A stretch of DNA of 21,855 bases from JALZAA01 sp046727755 (GTDB lineage Bacteria > Actinomycetota > Acidimicrobiia > IMCC26256 > JACDBD01): the NCBI GenBank assembly GCA_046727755.1, contig JBKPDG010000216.1, positions 1-21,855 of the forward strand, given 5' to 3'. Under the pieces are notes generated by a model. It was not told where the DNA came from. It worked only from the letters and a program-made list of their open reading frames with translations, and did not search any database. Below are positions 14,333 through 20,834 of this stretch, one piece after another. Within the stretch, counting starts at the first letter, position 1, and each line of letters begins with the position of its first letter. The position numbers were made by a program, and so were the translations under genes.

Positions 14333-15220
14333 TCAGCCGAACCTCCCGGTGATGTAGCCCTCGGTGCGCGGATCGGAAGGTTGTGTGAACAGCACCGAGG
14401 TTTCACCCATCTCCACGAGGTGCCCGACCCGCGAGCCTTCCTCCCTGACGTCAGTTGTGATGAAGGCGGTCGAATCGGACGCACGGGCGGCCTGCTGCAT
14501 GTTGTGCGTCACGATGACAATCGTATAGTCCTGCTTGAGCTCCTCCATGAGATCCTCGATCTTCGCGGTTGCGATCGGATCGAGGGCGGAGCACGGCTCG
14601 TCCATGAGGATCACATCTGGTTCCACCGCGAGGCACCGCGCGATGCATAGCCGCTGCTGCTGACCGCCCGAGAGGGCAAATGCGCTCTCCTTGAGCTTGT
14701 CCTTGACCTCGTCCCACAACGCGGCGCGCTGCAACGCGCGCTCGACGACGTCGTCCAAGCCGCGGCGTTTGCCGTTCAGCCGCGGCCCGAACGCGATGTT
14801 GTCGAAAATCGACTTGGGGAAGGGGTTCGGCTTCTGGAACACCATGCCGATGCGCCGCCGCACCTCGACCGGGTCGACCTTCGACCCGTACAGGTCGACA
14901 CCGTGGTACGAGATACGTCCGCCCACCTTTGCCGAAGGGATGAGATCGTTCATGCGGTTGAAGCAACGCAGCAGCGTGGTCTTCCCGCAGCCGGACGGAC
15001 CGATGAGAGCGGTGATCCGACGAGCTGCAATGTCGAGGTCGATGCCCTCGATCGCGGGAAGACCTCCGTAGCTGACCTCGACGCCCTGCATGTCGAACAC
15101 GAGTTCCGGCGCGGGCACGTCGCCCTGCTCGGGACGCTCGGTCGTGGCCGCAACTTCAGGTGGCGACATGACAGGGTCTTGGATGTCGGTGGCGCTTCTG
15201 GCGGGATCAGGTGACGTCAT
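14333..15220 (-). CDS. pstB: phosphate ABC transporter ATP-binding protein PstB
   Basis: A 295-residue ABC ATPase that powers phosphate import and helps signal phosphate status. Walker A GPSGCGKTTLLR, the PstB-typical QKPNPFPKSIFDNIAFG (Q loop), the signature LSGGQQQRLCIARCLA, Walker B VILMDEPCSALDP and the switch His in VTHNMQQA are all intact. About 40 residues before the ABC core are Pro/Glu-rich and poorly ordered; an ATG at 15169 would remove 17 of them. It is unusual that pstB is not with pstSCA but leads a separate unit with the senX3 and regX3 genes. A Pho-box-like repeat lies about 130 nt upstream. Confidence 0.92.
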   Translation of the reverse strand: MTSPDPARSATDIQDPVMSPPEVAATTERPEQGDVPAPELVFDMQGVEVSYGGLPAIEGIDLDIAARRITALIGPSGCGKTTLLRCFNRMNDLIPSAKVGGRISYHGVDLYGSKVDPVEVRRRIGMVFQKPNPFPKSIFDNIAFGPRLNGKRRGLDDVVERALQRAALWDEVKDKLKESAFALSGGQQQRLCIARCLAVEPDVILMDEPCSALDPIATAKIEDLMEELKQDYTIVIVTHNMQQAARASDSTAFITTDVREEGSRVGHLVEMGETSVLFTQPSDPRTEGYITGRFG

Positions 15221-15348
15221 GCGCGATGCCCTGGGTTCAGATGCGGGGGTCAGACGACAGCATGTCGGCTGCCCCCCGGCCCCGCAACCAGCAAGATACG
15301 AGGTTACGGACAACGCCTGGCTGCCGCGTGAGAGTGAGCTGGACGAGC

Positions 15349-15366
15349 CGTAAACACGGAGTGAAC
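15349..15366 (-). promoter_or_regulatory. Pho-box-like direct repeat upstream of pstB
   Basis: On the minus strand GTTCACT (15366-15360) is followed 11 nt on by GTTTACG (15355-15349). The 11-nt period and the GTTCACC-like units match the PhoP box known in Streptomyces. It lies in the pstB/phoU divergent gap 15221-15456 and may serve both genes; the orientation favours pstB. The rest of this 236-nt gap holds no gene I can support. Confidence 0.6.
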
Positions 15367-15456
15367 ACTCTCGTGAGGAGCAATCGCATCCTGCGCCGGG
15401 TGACGACCCAACGTCAGAATGCCTTTCAGCCGGCCGGTTTCGGGATGGAGTGGACC

Positions 15457-16173
15457 ATGGCAACCAGCCAAGAGCACGACCACGAGGTGGAAGTCAGGAA
15501 GTCCTTCGACGAGCACATGACGGACATCAGGTCGGATGTGATTCGCCTCGCTGCCATCGCCGGCGAGATGGTGGGCATCGCTACCGAGGCCCTGCTCGAC
15601 AAGGAGCTCCTGCTCGTCGAGCGGGTCGTCGAGGACAACCGTCGCCTCGAGGGGTTGAACTACGACATCGAGCAGCGAACGTACGAGATCTTCGCTACGC
15701 AGCAGCCGATGGCGATCGACCTGCGCACGCTGCTCACCGTGCTTCGGACCCTGCACGAGCTCGACCTCACCGGCAATCTCGCTGTCAGCGTTGCCAAGGC
15801 CGCCCGTCGCATCTACCCGGGCGAGCTTCCCCCCAAGGTCCGAGGCTTGCTCGAGCGGATGGGTTCGCAAGCCAATGTGCAACTACGCGTCGCCGTGGAC
15901 GCTTTCGCCGACCGCGATGAAGCGCTCGCGCTCGCCCTGCCCGACATGGATGACGTGATCGACGACCTTCACAAGGAGCTCTTCCGCGCGATCTTCACCA
16001 CCATCACCCCCGACGAGGCCGGGCTGCAACAGGCAGTACAGATCGCGCTGGTGGGTCGGTATTACGAGCGGGTGGCCGATCACGCCGTGCAGATCGGGCG
16101 GTGGGTCAACTTCATGGTCACCGGCGAGCTGCCGGGCCACGAGTCCTTGACGACGTCGGACGAAGCGACCTAA
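15457..16173 (+). CDS. phoU: phosphate signalling protein PhoU
   Basis: A 238-residue all-helical protein of two three-helix bundles, as in PhoU. The N-terminal half has VRKSFDEHMTDIRSDVIRLAAIAGEM and the metal-site type E/D-x3-D segments; the C-terminal half has MDDVIDDLHKELFRAIF and the family motif RYYERVADHAVQIGRWVNFM. PhoU links the PstSCAB transporter to the sensor kinase and keeps phosphate genes off when phosphate is plentiful. An ATG at 15457 has GGATGGAG 6 nt upstream and is preferred over the ATG at 15445. Unlike in E. coli, where phoU is last in the operon, here it precedes pstSCA. Confidence 0.92.
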   Translation: MATSQEHDHEVEVRKSFDEHMTDIRSDVIRLAAIAGEMVGIATEALLDKELLLVERVVEDNRRLEGLNYDIEQRTYEIFATQQPMAIDLRTLLTVLRTLHELDLTGNLAVSVAKAARRIYPGELPPKVRGLLERMGSQANVQLRVAVDAFADRDEALALALPDMDDVIDDLHKELFRAIFTTITPDEAGLQQAVQIALVGRYYERVADHAVQIGRWVNFMVTGELPGHESLTTSDEAT

Positions 16174-16178
16174 AAGCA

Positions 16179-16195
16179 ACCGGCCGCCCGCCGGT
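16179..16195 (+). terminator. hairpin after phoU
   Basis: ACCGGC (16179-16184) pairs with GCCGGT (16190-16195) around a 5-nt loop, 6 nt after the phoU stop. It could end the phoU transcript before the pstS promoter. The T content after it is low. Confidence 0.4.
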
Positions 16196-16201
16196 ATTGG
16201 G

Positions 16202-16224
16202 TTGACGTTCACCTCCCGTTTACC
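16202..16224 (+). promoter_or_regulatory. Pho box and -35-like element upstream of pstS
   Basis: GTTCACC (16207-16213) and GTTTACC (16218-16224) form a direct repeat with an 11-nt period, a close match to the PhoP/RegX3-type Pho box. A consensus-like TTGACG (16202-16207) overlaps it. I could not fix the -10. pstS starts at 16312, leaving a leader that holds GGGAGGG before the ATG. Confidence 0.65.
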
Positions 16225-16311
16225 GCACTGAGAGCACGCCGCTACCTCCGGCTCGTACGTTCGCCCCGGCCACACGAGGTTTTCGGCACCACACTGGGAG
16301 GGTCATCAACC

Positions 16312-17343
16312 ATGTTCCGACGCTCGCGAATTCCGACTGTCGCGGCGCTCACGCTCGCGCTGGTCGCTGCCGCCGGCGCGACCGCGTTCGCGTCCGCGCC
16401 GACCCAAGGCCAATCCGGGACGGTCAATATCTCCGGCTCCTCGACTGTCGAGCCGATCACGTCACTGGTGGGCGAGAAGTTCTCCGAGAAGAACCCGGAC
16501 GTCGCGGTACGGGTCGATGGTCCCGGCACCGGCGACGGGTTCCAGTTGTTCTGCAACGGTGAGACCGACATCTCCGACGCGTCACGCGCCATTGACGAGG
16601 AAGAAGTGCAGGCATGCCAGGCCAACGGCATCGCCTACACCGAGCTCAAGGTGGGAATCGACGGGCTGTCGGTGGTCACCTCCAAGGACACGAAGGGCGT
16701 CAGCTGCCTGAACTTCAACGACCTGTACGCCTTGATCGGCCCCCAGTCCGAAGGGGTCGACAACTGGCAGGACGCACAGCCGCTGGCCACGCAGCTCGGA
16801 AGTCAGACGAAGCTACCCAAGGCCAAGCTCGAGATCACCGCACCCGGTGAGGAGTCCGGCACGTACGACAGCTTCGTCGAGATCGCGCTGTCCGACCCGG
16901 CCGAGAAGCAGGTCGAGGCGGGCGCCATCACGGAGGAACAGGCCGAGACCACCCGCAAGGACTACCAGTCGTCGGGCAACGACAACACGATCATCGACGG
17001 CATCGCCGAGACCAAGAACTCCCTCGGCTGGGTGGGCTTCGCGTTCGCAGACCAGAACAAGGACAAGGTGAAGACGCTCAAGGTCGACAACGGCGACGGT
17101 AAGTGCGTGGCTCCGAGCGCAAAGACCGTTCGGGGCGGCTCGTACCCGCTCTCCCGCGACCTGTACATCTACGTCAACAACGCCAAGGCCGCGAGTAACC
17201 CGGCGGTCAAGTCCTTCGTCGACTACTACATGGGCAAGAACGGCAACACGTCGGTGAAGGAAGCCGACTACATCCAACTCGCCAAGGCGGATTGGACGCA
17301 GTCCGTCGACACTTGGAAAGCCGCGGCCCAGAGCCTCGGCTAA
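16312..17343 (+). CDS. pstS: phosphate-binding protein PstS
   Basis: A 343-residue periplasmic-binding-type protein that captures phosphate for PstCAB. Phosphate-site loops are visible: ISGSSTVEPIT (about residues 40-50), DGPGTGDGFQLFC and DISDASRAI, and the GEESGTYDSF loop. The signal sequence (hydrophobic core about 9-27) ends in AFASA with no lipobox Cys, although actinobacterial PstS proteins are usually lipoproteins. It may be released, held by an uncleaved signal, or kept by the cell wall. GGGAGGG lies about 8 nt before the ATG. A strong hairpin follows the gene and should favour more PstS than PstC/PstA. Confidence 0.92.
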   Translation: MFRRSRIPTVAALTLALVAAAGATAFASAPTQGQSGTVNISGSSTVEPITSLVGEKFSEKNPDVAVRVDGPGTGDGFQLFCNGETDISDASRAIDEEEVQACQANGIAYTELKVGIDGLSVVTSKDTKGVSCLNFNDLYALIGPQSEGVDNWQDAQPLATQLGSQTKLPKAKLEITAPGEESGTYDSFVEIALSDPAEKQVEAGAITEEQAETTRKDYQSSGNDNTIIDGIAETKNSLGWVGFAFADQNKDKVKTLKVDNGDGKCVAPSAKTVRGGSYPLSRDLYIYVNNAKAASNPAVKSFVDYYMGKNGNTSVKEADYIQLAKADWTQSVDTWKAAAQSLG

Positions 17344-17365
17344 TCGGGACGTGATCGGACGAGGA

Positions 17366-17399
17366 GTCGGGCGGCCGGCCTTCGCGCCGGCCGCCTGAC
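17366..17399 (+). terminator. strong hairpin between pstS and pstC (attenuator)
   Basis: GGCGGCCGGC (17370-17379) pairs perfectly with GCCGGCCGCC (17386-17395) around CTTCGC, and flanking GTCG/TGAC extends the stem to 14 bp with one G-T pair. Only two T follow, so it may stop part of the transcription or protect the 3' end of pstS mRNA. Confidence 0.6.
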
Positions 17400-17403
17400 T
17401 TAC

Positions 17404-17409
17404 TAGCCT
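17404..17409 (+). promoter_or_regulatory. possible -10 TAGCCT before pstC
   Basis: TAGCCT lies just after the pstS hairpin and 27 nt before the pstC ATG, which has GGAG at 17428-17431. It could give pstCA some transcription of its own. The -35 would fall in the hairpin, which weakens the case. Confidence 0.25.
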
Positions 17410-17436
17410 TCGAGCCGAAGCACGAGCGGAGCCTTG

Positions 17437-18396
17437 ATGGCAATCGGCACACCTGCGGTTCCGCCGGGAGCACCCCCGGTCGATCTCTCCGGCAACCGTC
17501 GGAGAAACTTTCGCGAGAAGGCCATCGGGCGATTCTTTCTCGCGGCCGGGCTCTCGTCGCTCCTCATCAGCTTTGCGATCGTCGCGTCGCTGCTCGGAGA
17601 ATCCATCACGTTCCTGCGCAACATCGACCTCGACACGCTCTGGAGCGACGGCTGGTTCCCCCGCCGGAATCTGTTCGACGTCAAGACGCTGTTCGTGGGA
17701 TCGCTGCTGGTCACCGGCGTGGGCATGATCATCGCCACTCCACTCGGTCTGGGCTCGGCGATCTATCTCGCCGAGTACGCGCGTCCCGGCGTCCGCCGGC
17801 TGCTCAAGCCGATCGTCGAGATCCTGGCCGGCATCCCGAGCATCGTGCTCGGCTTCTTCGCGTTCGCGTGGATCAGTCCCCAGATCGTGAAGCGGGTCTT
17901 CCCCGACGCCTCCGGCTTCAATCTCGCCGCCGCCGGGATCGCCGTGGGGATACTGATCACCCCGCTCATCGCCTCCGTGTCTGAGGATGCGATGCGCGCC
18001 GTTCCTCAATCGCTCCGCGAGGCCTCCTACGGCATGGGCGCCCGGAAGTCCACCACGGTGCTCAGGGTGGTCTTCCCCGCCGCCATCTCCGGGATCGTGG
18101 CTGCGCTGATCCTCGCGATTTCGCGCGCCATTGGTGAGACCATGATCGTCGCGCTGGCGGCGGGCGGGTCCGGTGGGGCGCTCTTCAGCACTGACATCGA
18201 AAGACCAGGGCAGACGATCACCGCAGCCATGGCTTCCCTGGCCTCCGGGACCGACCAGGTGGCGGGGGGCGCGGGCCAGGGCGCGGGCGCGGCGTTCAAC
18301 AGCTTGTTCTTCCTCGGGTTACTGCTGTTCTTCGTAACGCTCCTTCTCAACCTCATTGGTGACCTCTTCGTGCGACGCATCCGGGAGCGGTACTGA
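17437..18396 (+). CDS. pstC: phosphate ABC transporter permease PstC
   Basis: A 319-residue permease with about six transmembrane helices. A cytoplasmic start of about 30 residues (MAIGTPAVPPGAPPVD) is followed by the first helix (FFLAAGLSSLLISFAIVASLL), a loop outside (ITFLRNIDLDTLW), then the transporter core with LFVGSLLVTGVGMIIATPLGL and the PstC-typical EILAGIPSIVLGFFAF. The ABC-contact EAA loop reads LREASYGMGARKSTTVLRVV. With PstA it forms the channel driven by PstB. The ATG at 17437 is 5 nt after GGAG; a TTG at 17434 is also in frame. Its stop shares one base with the pstA start (TGATG). Confidence 0.92.
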   Translation: MAIGTPAVPPGAPPVDLSGNRRRNFREKAIGRFFLAAGLSSLLISFAIVASLLGESITFLRNIDLDTLWSDGWFPRRNLFDVKTLFVGSLLVTGVGMIIATPLGLGSAIYLAEYARPGVRRLLKPIVEILAGIPSIVLGFFAFAWISPQIVKRVFPDASGFNLAAAGIAVGILITPLIASVSEDAMRAVPQSLREASYGMGARKSTTVLRVVFPAAISGIVAALILAISRAIGETMIVALAAGGSGGALFSTDIERPGQTITAAMASLASGTDQVAGGAGQGAGAAFNSLFFLGLLLFFVTLLLNLIGDLFVRRIRERY

Positions 18397-19361
18397 TGGT
18401 GAGCCCGACCGTCCCGCTCGACACGACGCGGTCGGCCACGGCGCGCGCCATCGGAGGCCGCCGGATCGATACCTGGGGCATCGTGTTCCAGTCGCTCCTG
18501 CTGCTGTCGCTGCTCATCATCCTGGCCTTCATCTTCGTGCTCGTTGCACAAGTGTTCGGCGATGGATGGAGCACGCTGCAGGATCGCAGGGGCGATTTCC
18601 TCACGAGCGACCTGTCCCGGCTTCCCGAACGGGCCGGGATCCACCAGGCGATCATCGGGACGATCACGCTCGCCGTGATCGTGGCCCTCGTTGCGTTCCC
18701 TCTCGGCATCGCCACCGCGGTGTACCTGGAGGAGTACGCACCGGACAACCGGTTCTGGCGCCTCGTGACGCTGAACATCCGCAACCTCGCCGGTGTCCCG
18801 TCGGTGGTCTACGGGCTCCTCGGGCTGGCGGTGTTCGTGCAGCTGATGGGCACGGACATCAGCCAAGAGGGTGGGGGCATCACGGGCGGGCGCAGCGTGA
18901 TCTCCGGTGGCCTCACGCTGGCGATCCTCGTGCTCCCGATCGTGATCATCACCTCGTCCGAGGCGTTACGGGCGGTCCCCGATTCGCTGCGCGAAGGCGG
19001 CTATGGGGTCGGCGCGACCAAGTGGGAGGTGGTCCGGTCGCTGGTCATGCCCAACGCTGCTTCCGGCATCCTGACCGGGACCGTGCTCGCGCTCGCCCGG
19101 GCGATCGGCGAGACCGCGCCATTGATCCTCGTGGGTGCGTTCTTCGGGACGTTCTTCACGACCGGGACGCAGGGTTTCGTAGATCAACTACGGGGCACGT
19201 ACACCGCCCTGCCGATGGTCGTCTTCCAATGGGCCAGCGACTCCCAAACGGAGTTCAAGCGCGCGCTGGCACCGGCCGCGATCCTCGTGCTCCTGGCGAT
19301 CACAGTGCTGGCCAACATGACGGCGATCCTGCTGCGCAACCACTACGAGAAGAAGTGGTAG
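18396..19361 (+). CDS. pstA: phosphate ABC transporter permease PstA
   Basis: A 321-residue permease, the second channel subunit for phosphate uptake. The first transmembrane helix is IVFQSLLLLSLLIILAFIFVL, then comes an outside segment, and the core begins at AIIGTITLAVIVALVAFPLGIATAVYLEEYAP. NIRNLAGVPSVVYGLLGLAV matches the PstA pore region, and the EAA loop is LREGGYGVGATKWEVV, which docks to PstB. The C terminus is the short cytoplasmic RNHYEKKW. Translation is coupled to pstC. The gene converges with the HD-domain gene with only 8 nt between stops. Confidence 0.92.
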   Translation: MVSPTVPLDTTRSATARAIGGRRIDTWGIVFQSLLLLSLLIILAFIFVLVAQVFGDGWSTLQDRRGDFLTSDLSRLPERAGIHQAIIGTITLAVIVALVAFPLGIATAVYLEEYAPDNRFWRLVTLNIRNLAGVPSVVYGLLGLAVFVQLMGTDISQEGGGITGGRSVISGGLTLAILVLPIVIITSSEALRAVPDSLREGGYGVGATKWEVVRSLVMPNAASGILTGTVLALARAIGETAPLILVGAFFGTFFTTGTQGFVDQLRGTYTALPMVVFQWASDSQTEFKRALAPAAILVLLAITVLANMTAILLRNHYEKKW

Positions 19362-19369
19362 GCGGCGAA

Positions 19370-19903
19370 CTACCTCGCGACAAACTCCACAACCGGGCGC
19401 CAGTGGGAGAGGGGTGGGACGTCGCGGCCGGGGACCTTGGCGTCGTCGTCGGCACAGCGCAGCGTTACCAAGTCGTCGAGCCAGAGCGCGGCCTCGAGGC
19501 GGGCTCGCTCGGCGTCGTCGAGGCGTCCGCCTTGGACCTCGAGTGTGCGCACGCTCGCCGGGCTGAGGCGTGAGGAGTAGTCGGGGTCGGTGGCCACCAG
19601 ATAGCGCTTGGCCTCGTCGTGGTGCCCGACGAGCCACGCGACGCGGTCGCCGAGCAGCTCGGCTACCGCCGCCGCGCCAGCGCGAGCGTGCGTGCGGGCG
19701 TGGTTCGGCCAGAGCACGGTACCGACGTCGTGCACGAGCCCGGCAATCTGGAGCTCGCGGTCGTCGGGCGCGACGGCGGCGATGAGTGCGGCGCACTGCA
19801 GCCCGTGGGCGAGCAGGTCGACGTCCTCGGCGTCGGTCGCGCCGGCGCCGGAGTCGAGCACGCCGAGCAGCGAGTCGACGTCCCGGATCGGCGCGGTGGT
19901 CAC
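19370..19903 (-). CDS. HD-domain protein of the PhnZ-like type
   Basis: A 177-residue HD-fold protein. Metal-type residues: His33 (LAHGLQCA), His58-Asp59 (AGLVHDVGT), His72 (THARAGA), His95 (in HHDEAKRYL) and Asp153/154. The segment AKRYLVATDPDY, then RLSPASVRTLEVQGG, is strikingly like the phosphonate-operon HD family of PhnZ, a di-iron oxygenase that cleaves a hydroxyphosphonate to phosphate. From memory, PhnZ uses His34, His58, Asp59, His80, His104, Lys108 and Asp161, which align well, including Lys99 here; Glu26 matches its Glu27 but its Tyr24 is replaced by Thr23. The substrate may therefore differ. The GTG start overlaps the sixA stop by 4 nt (GTGA). Its place next to pst supports a role in phosphorus use, but this is inference. 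Confidence 0.78.
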   Translation of the reverse strand: MTTAPIRDVDSLLGVLDSGAGATDAEDVDLLAHGLQCAALIAAVAPDDRELQIAGLVHDVGTVLWPNHARTHARAGAAAVAELLGDRVAWLVGHHDEAKRYLVATDPDYSSRLSPASVRTLEVQGGRLDDAERARLEAALWLDDLVTLRCADDDAKVPGRDVPPLSHWRPVVEFVAR

Positions 19904-20379
19904 GTCGCGGGCAGGTACCGGCCGCGGACGACCTCGCCCTCCTCGACGTCGAGCACCCAAGTCGAGCCCTTCGGGAACCGCAGCTCGCTCGGCGCGGCGT
20001 CGTCGCCGGCGTCGAGGCGGACGTTCTGGCCGGCGAAGTGGTGCAGCAGGTCGCCGATCACATCGCCGTGCGTGCACAGCACCGTGGGTTTGTCGCTCAC
20101 CTTGTCGAGCAGGCGGAGGGCCTCGCTCAGCGGCGCGCCCTCGCTCAACCCGTCGGCGTCCTCGACCCGGCGCCCGAGACCTTCGGCGAGCGGCTCGACC
20201 GTCTCGCGGCACCGGACGTACGAGCTGCTGACCACGCGGCCGATGGGCTCGTCACGCAGCAGCTTCGCCAGGGCGGCGGCCTGGCGCCGCCCGGCCTTGG
20301 ACAGCGGCCGCTCTTCGTCGGCCCCGTCCCAAGAGCTCCGGCTCCCGGCCTTGGCGTGGCGCACGAGATAGAGCTTCAG
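19900..20379 (-). CDS. SixA/phosphoglycerate-mutase-like histidine phosphatase
   Basis: A 159-residue phosphatase of the histidine (RHG) superfamily, short like SixA. It starts LKLYLVRHAKAGSR, where His9 takes the phosphate, and has SKAGRRQAAALAKLL, SSSYVRCRETVEPLAEGLG and the second catalytic His in VLCTHGDVIGDLL. It lacks the long insertion of true phosphoglycerate mutases. In mycobacterial MutT1 a Nudix domain and such a domain are fused and remove phosphates from diadenosine polyphosphates and oxidised nucleotides; here they are two genes in tandem. The likely start is a CTG at 20379 overlapping the Nudix stop (CTGA); a GTG at 20427 would add 16 residues and overlap the Nudix gene by about 50 nt. 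Confidence 0.8.
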   Translation of the reverse strand: MKLYLVRHAKAGSRSSWDGADEERPLSKAGRRQAAALAKLLRDEPIGRVVSSSYVRCRETVEPLAEGLGRRVEDADGLSEGAPLSEALRLLDKVSDKPTVLCTHGDVIGDLLHHFAGQNVRLDAGDDAAPSELRFPKGSTWVLDVEEGEVVRGRYLPAT

Positions 20380-20834
20380 GAAAGAGCCTCCACGTCGGCG
20401 AGCAGCTGTCGATCGTGCTCGTGGCACAAGAGCTTGCCCGCATCGGCCGCCGAGCACCAGCGCACTTCGTCGATCTCGTTGTTGGGCCGGAACTTCGGCG
20501 TCGTACCGTCCGCCGGCTCCATCAGCCAGTAGCGGACCTGCTTGAGACGGTCCTTGCGGTCCCGGTAACGGGTCGGCTCGAGCTCCGGCCCCAGCCTGGC
20601 GCGGACGCCGGTCTCCTCTTCGACCTCGCGGAGCGCGGCCTCCTCGTCCGTCTCGCCCGGATCGGTCTTGCCCTTGGGGAAGCTCCAATCGTCGTACCGG
20701 GGACGATGCACGAGCGCGTACTCGATCTGGCCATCCTTCCCCCGGCGGCGCACGACACCGCCGCCCGCCCGGACCAGCGGCTCGGGCTCGTCGGGGCGCG
20801 GACGCGACCGCAGCCGCCAGAGCTTCAGAGCCAC
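20376..20834 (-). CDS. Nudix hydrolase, MutT1-like
   Basis: A 152-residue Nudix hydrolase with a perfect Nudix box G-x5-E-x7-R-E-V-x-E-E-x-G-V, starting at GKTDPGE and ending in REVEEETGV (about residues 53-75); the Glu residues bind Mg2+. Before it are RAGGGVVRRRGKDGQIEYALVHRPRYDDWSFPKGK, typical of the MutT1/Ap4A-hydrolase type, and after it YRDRKDRLKQVRYWLM. It should cleave nucleoside diphosphates linked to another group, for example diadenosine polyphosphates or damaged NTPs. The GTG at 20834 overlaps the CHAD stop by 10 nt; a CTG at 20828 giving a CTGA overlap is an alternative. A polyphosphate-type CHAD protein upstream and a SixA-like gene downstream fit phosphate-ester or polyphosphate metabolism. 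Confidence 0.88.
   Translation of the reverse strand: MALKLWRLRSRPRPDEPEPLVRAGGGVVRRRGKDGQIEYALVHRPRYDDWSFPKGKTDPGETDEEAALREVEEETGVRARLGPELEPTRYRDRKDRLKQVRYWLMEPADGTTPKFRPNNEIDEVRWCSAADAGKLLCHEHDRQLLADVEALS

Noticed and set aside
16813..18009. 398-residue minus-strand open frame opposite pstS and pstC
   Set aside because: Both plus-strand genes are certain; the antisense product has no recognisable motif.
18356..19573. 405-residue plus-strand open frame over pstA
   Set aside because: It is out of frame with pstA and Arg/Pro/His-rich, without domains, and runs through the pstA stop into the antisense of the HD gene.
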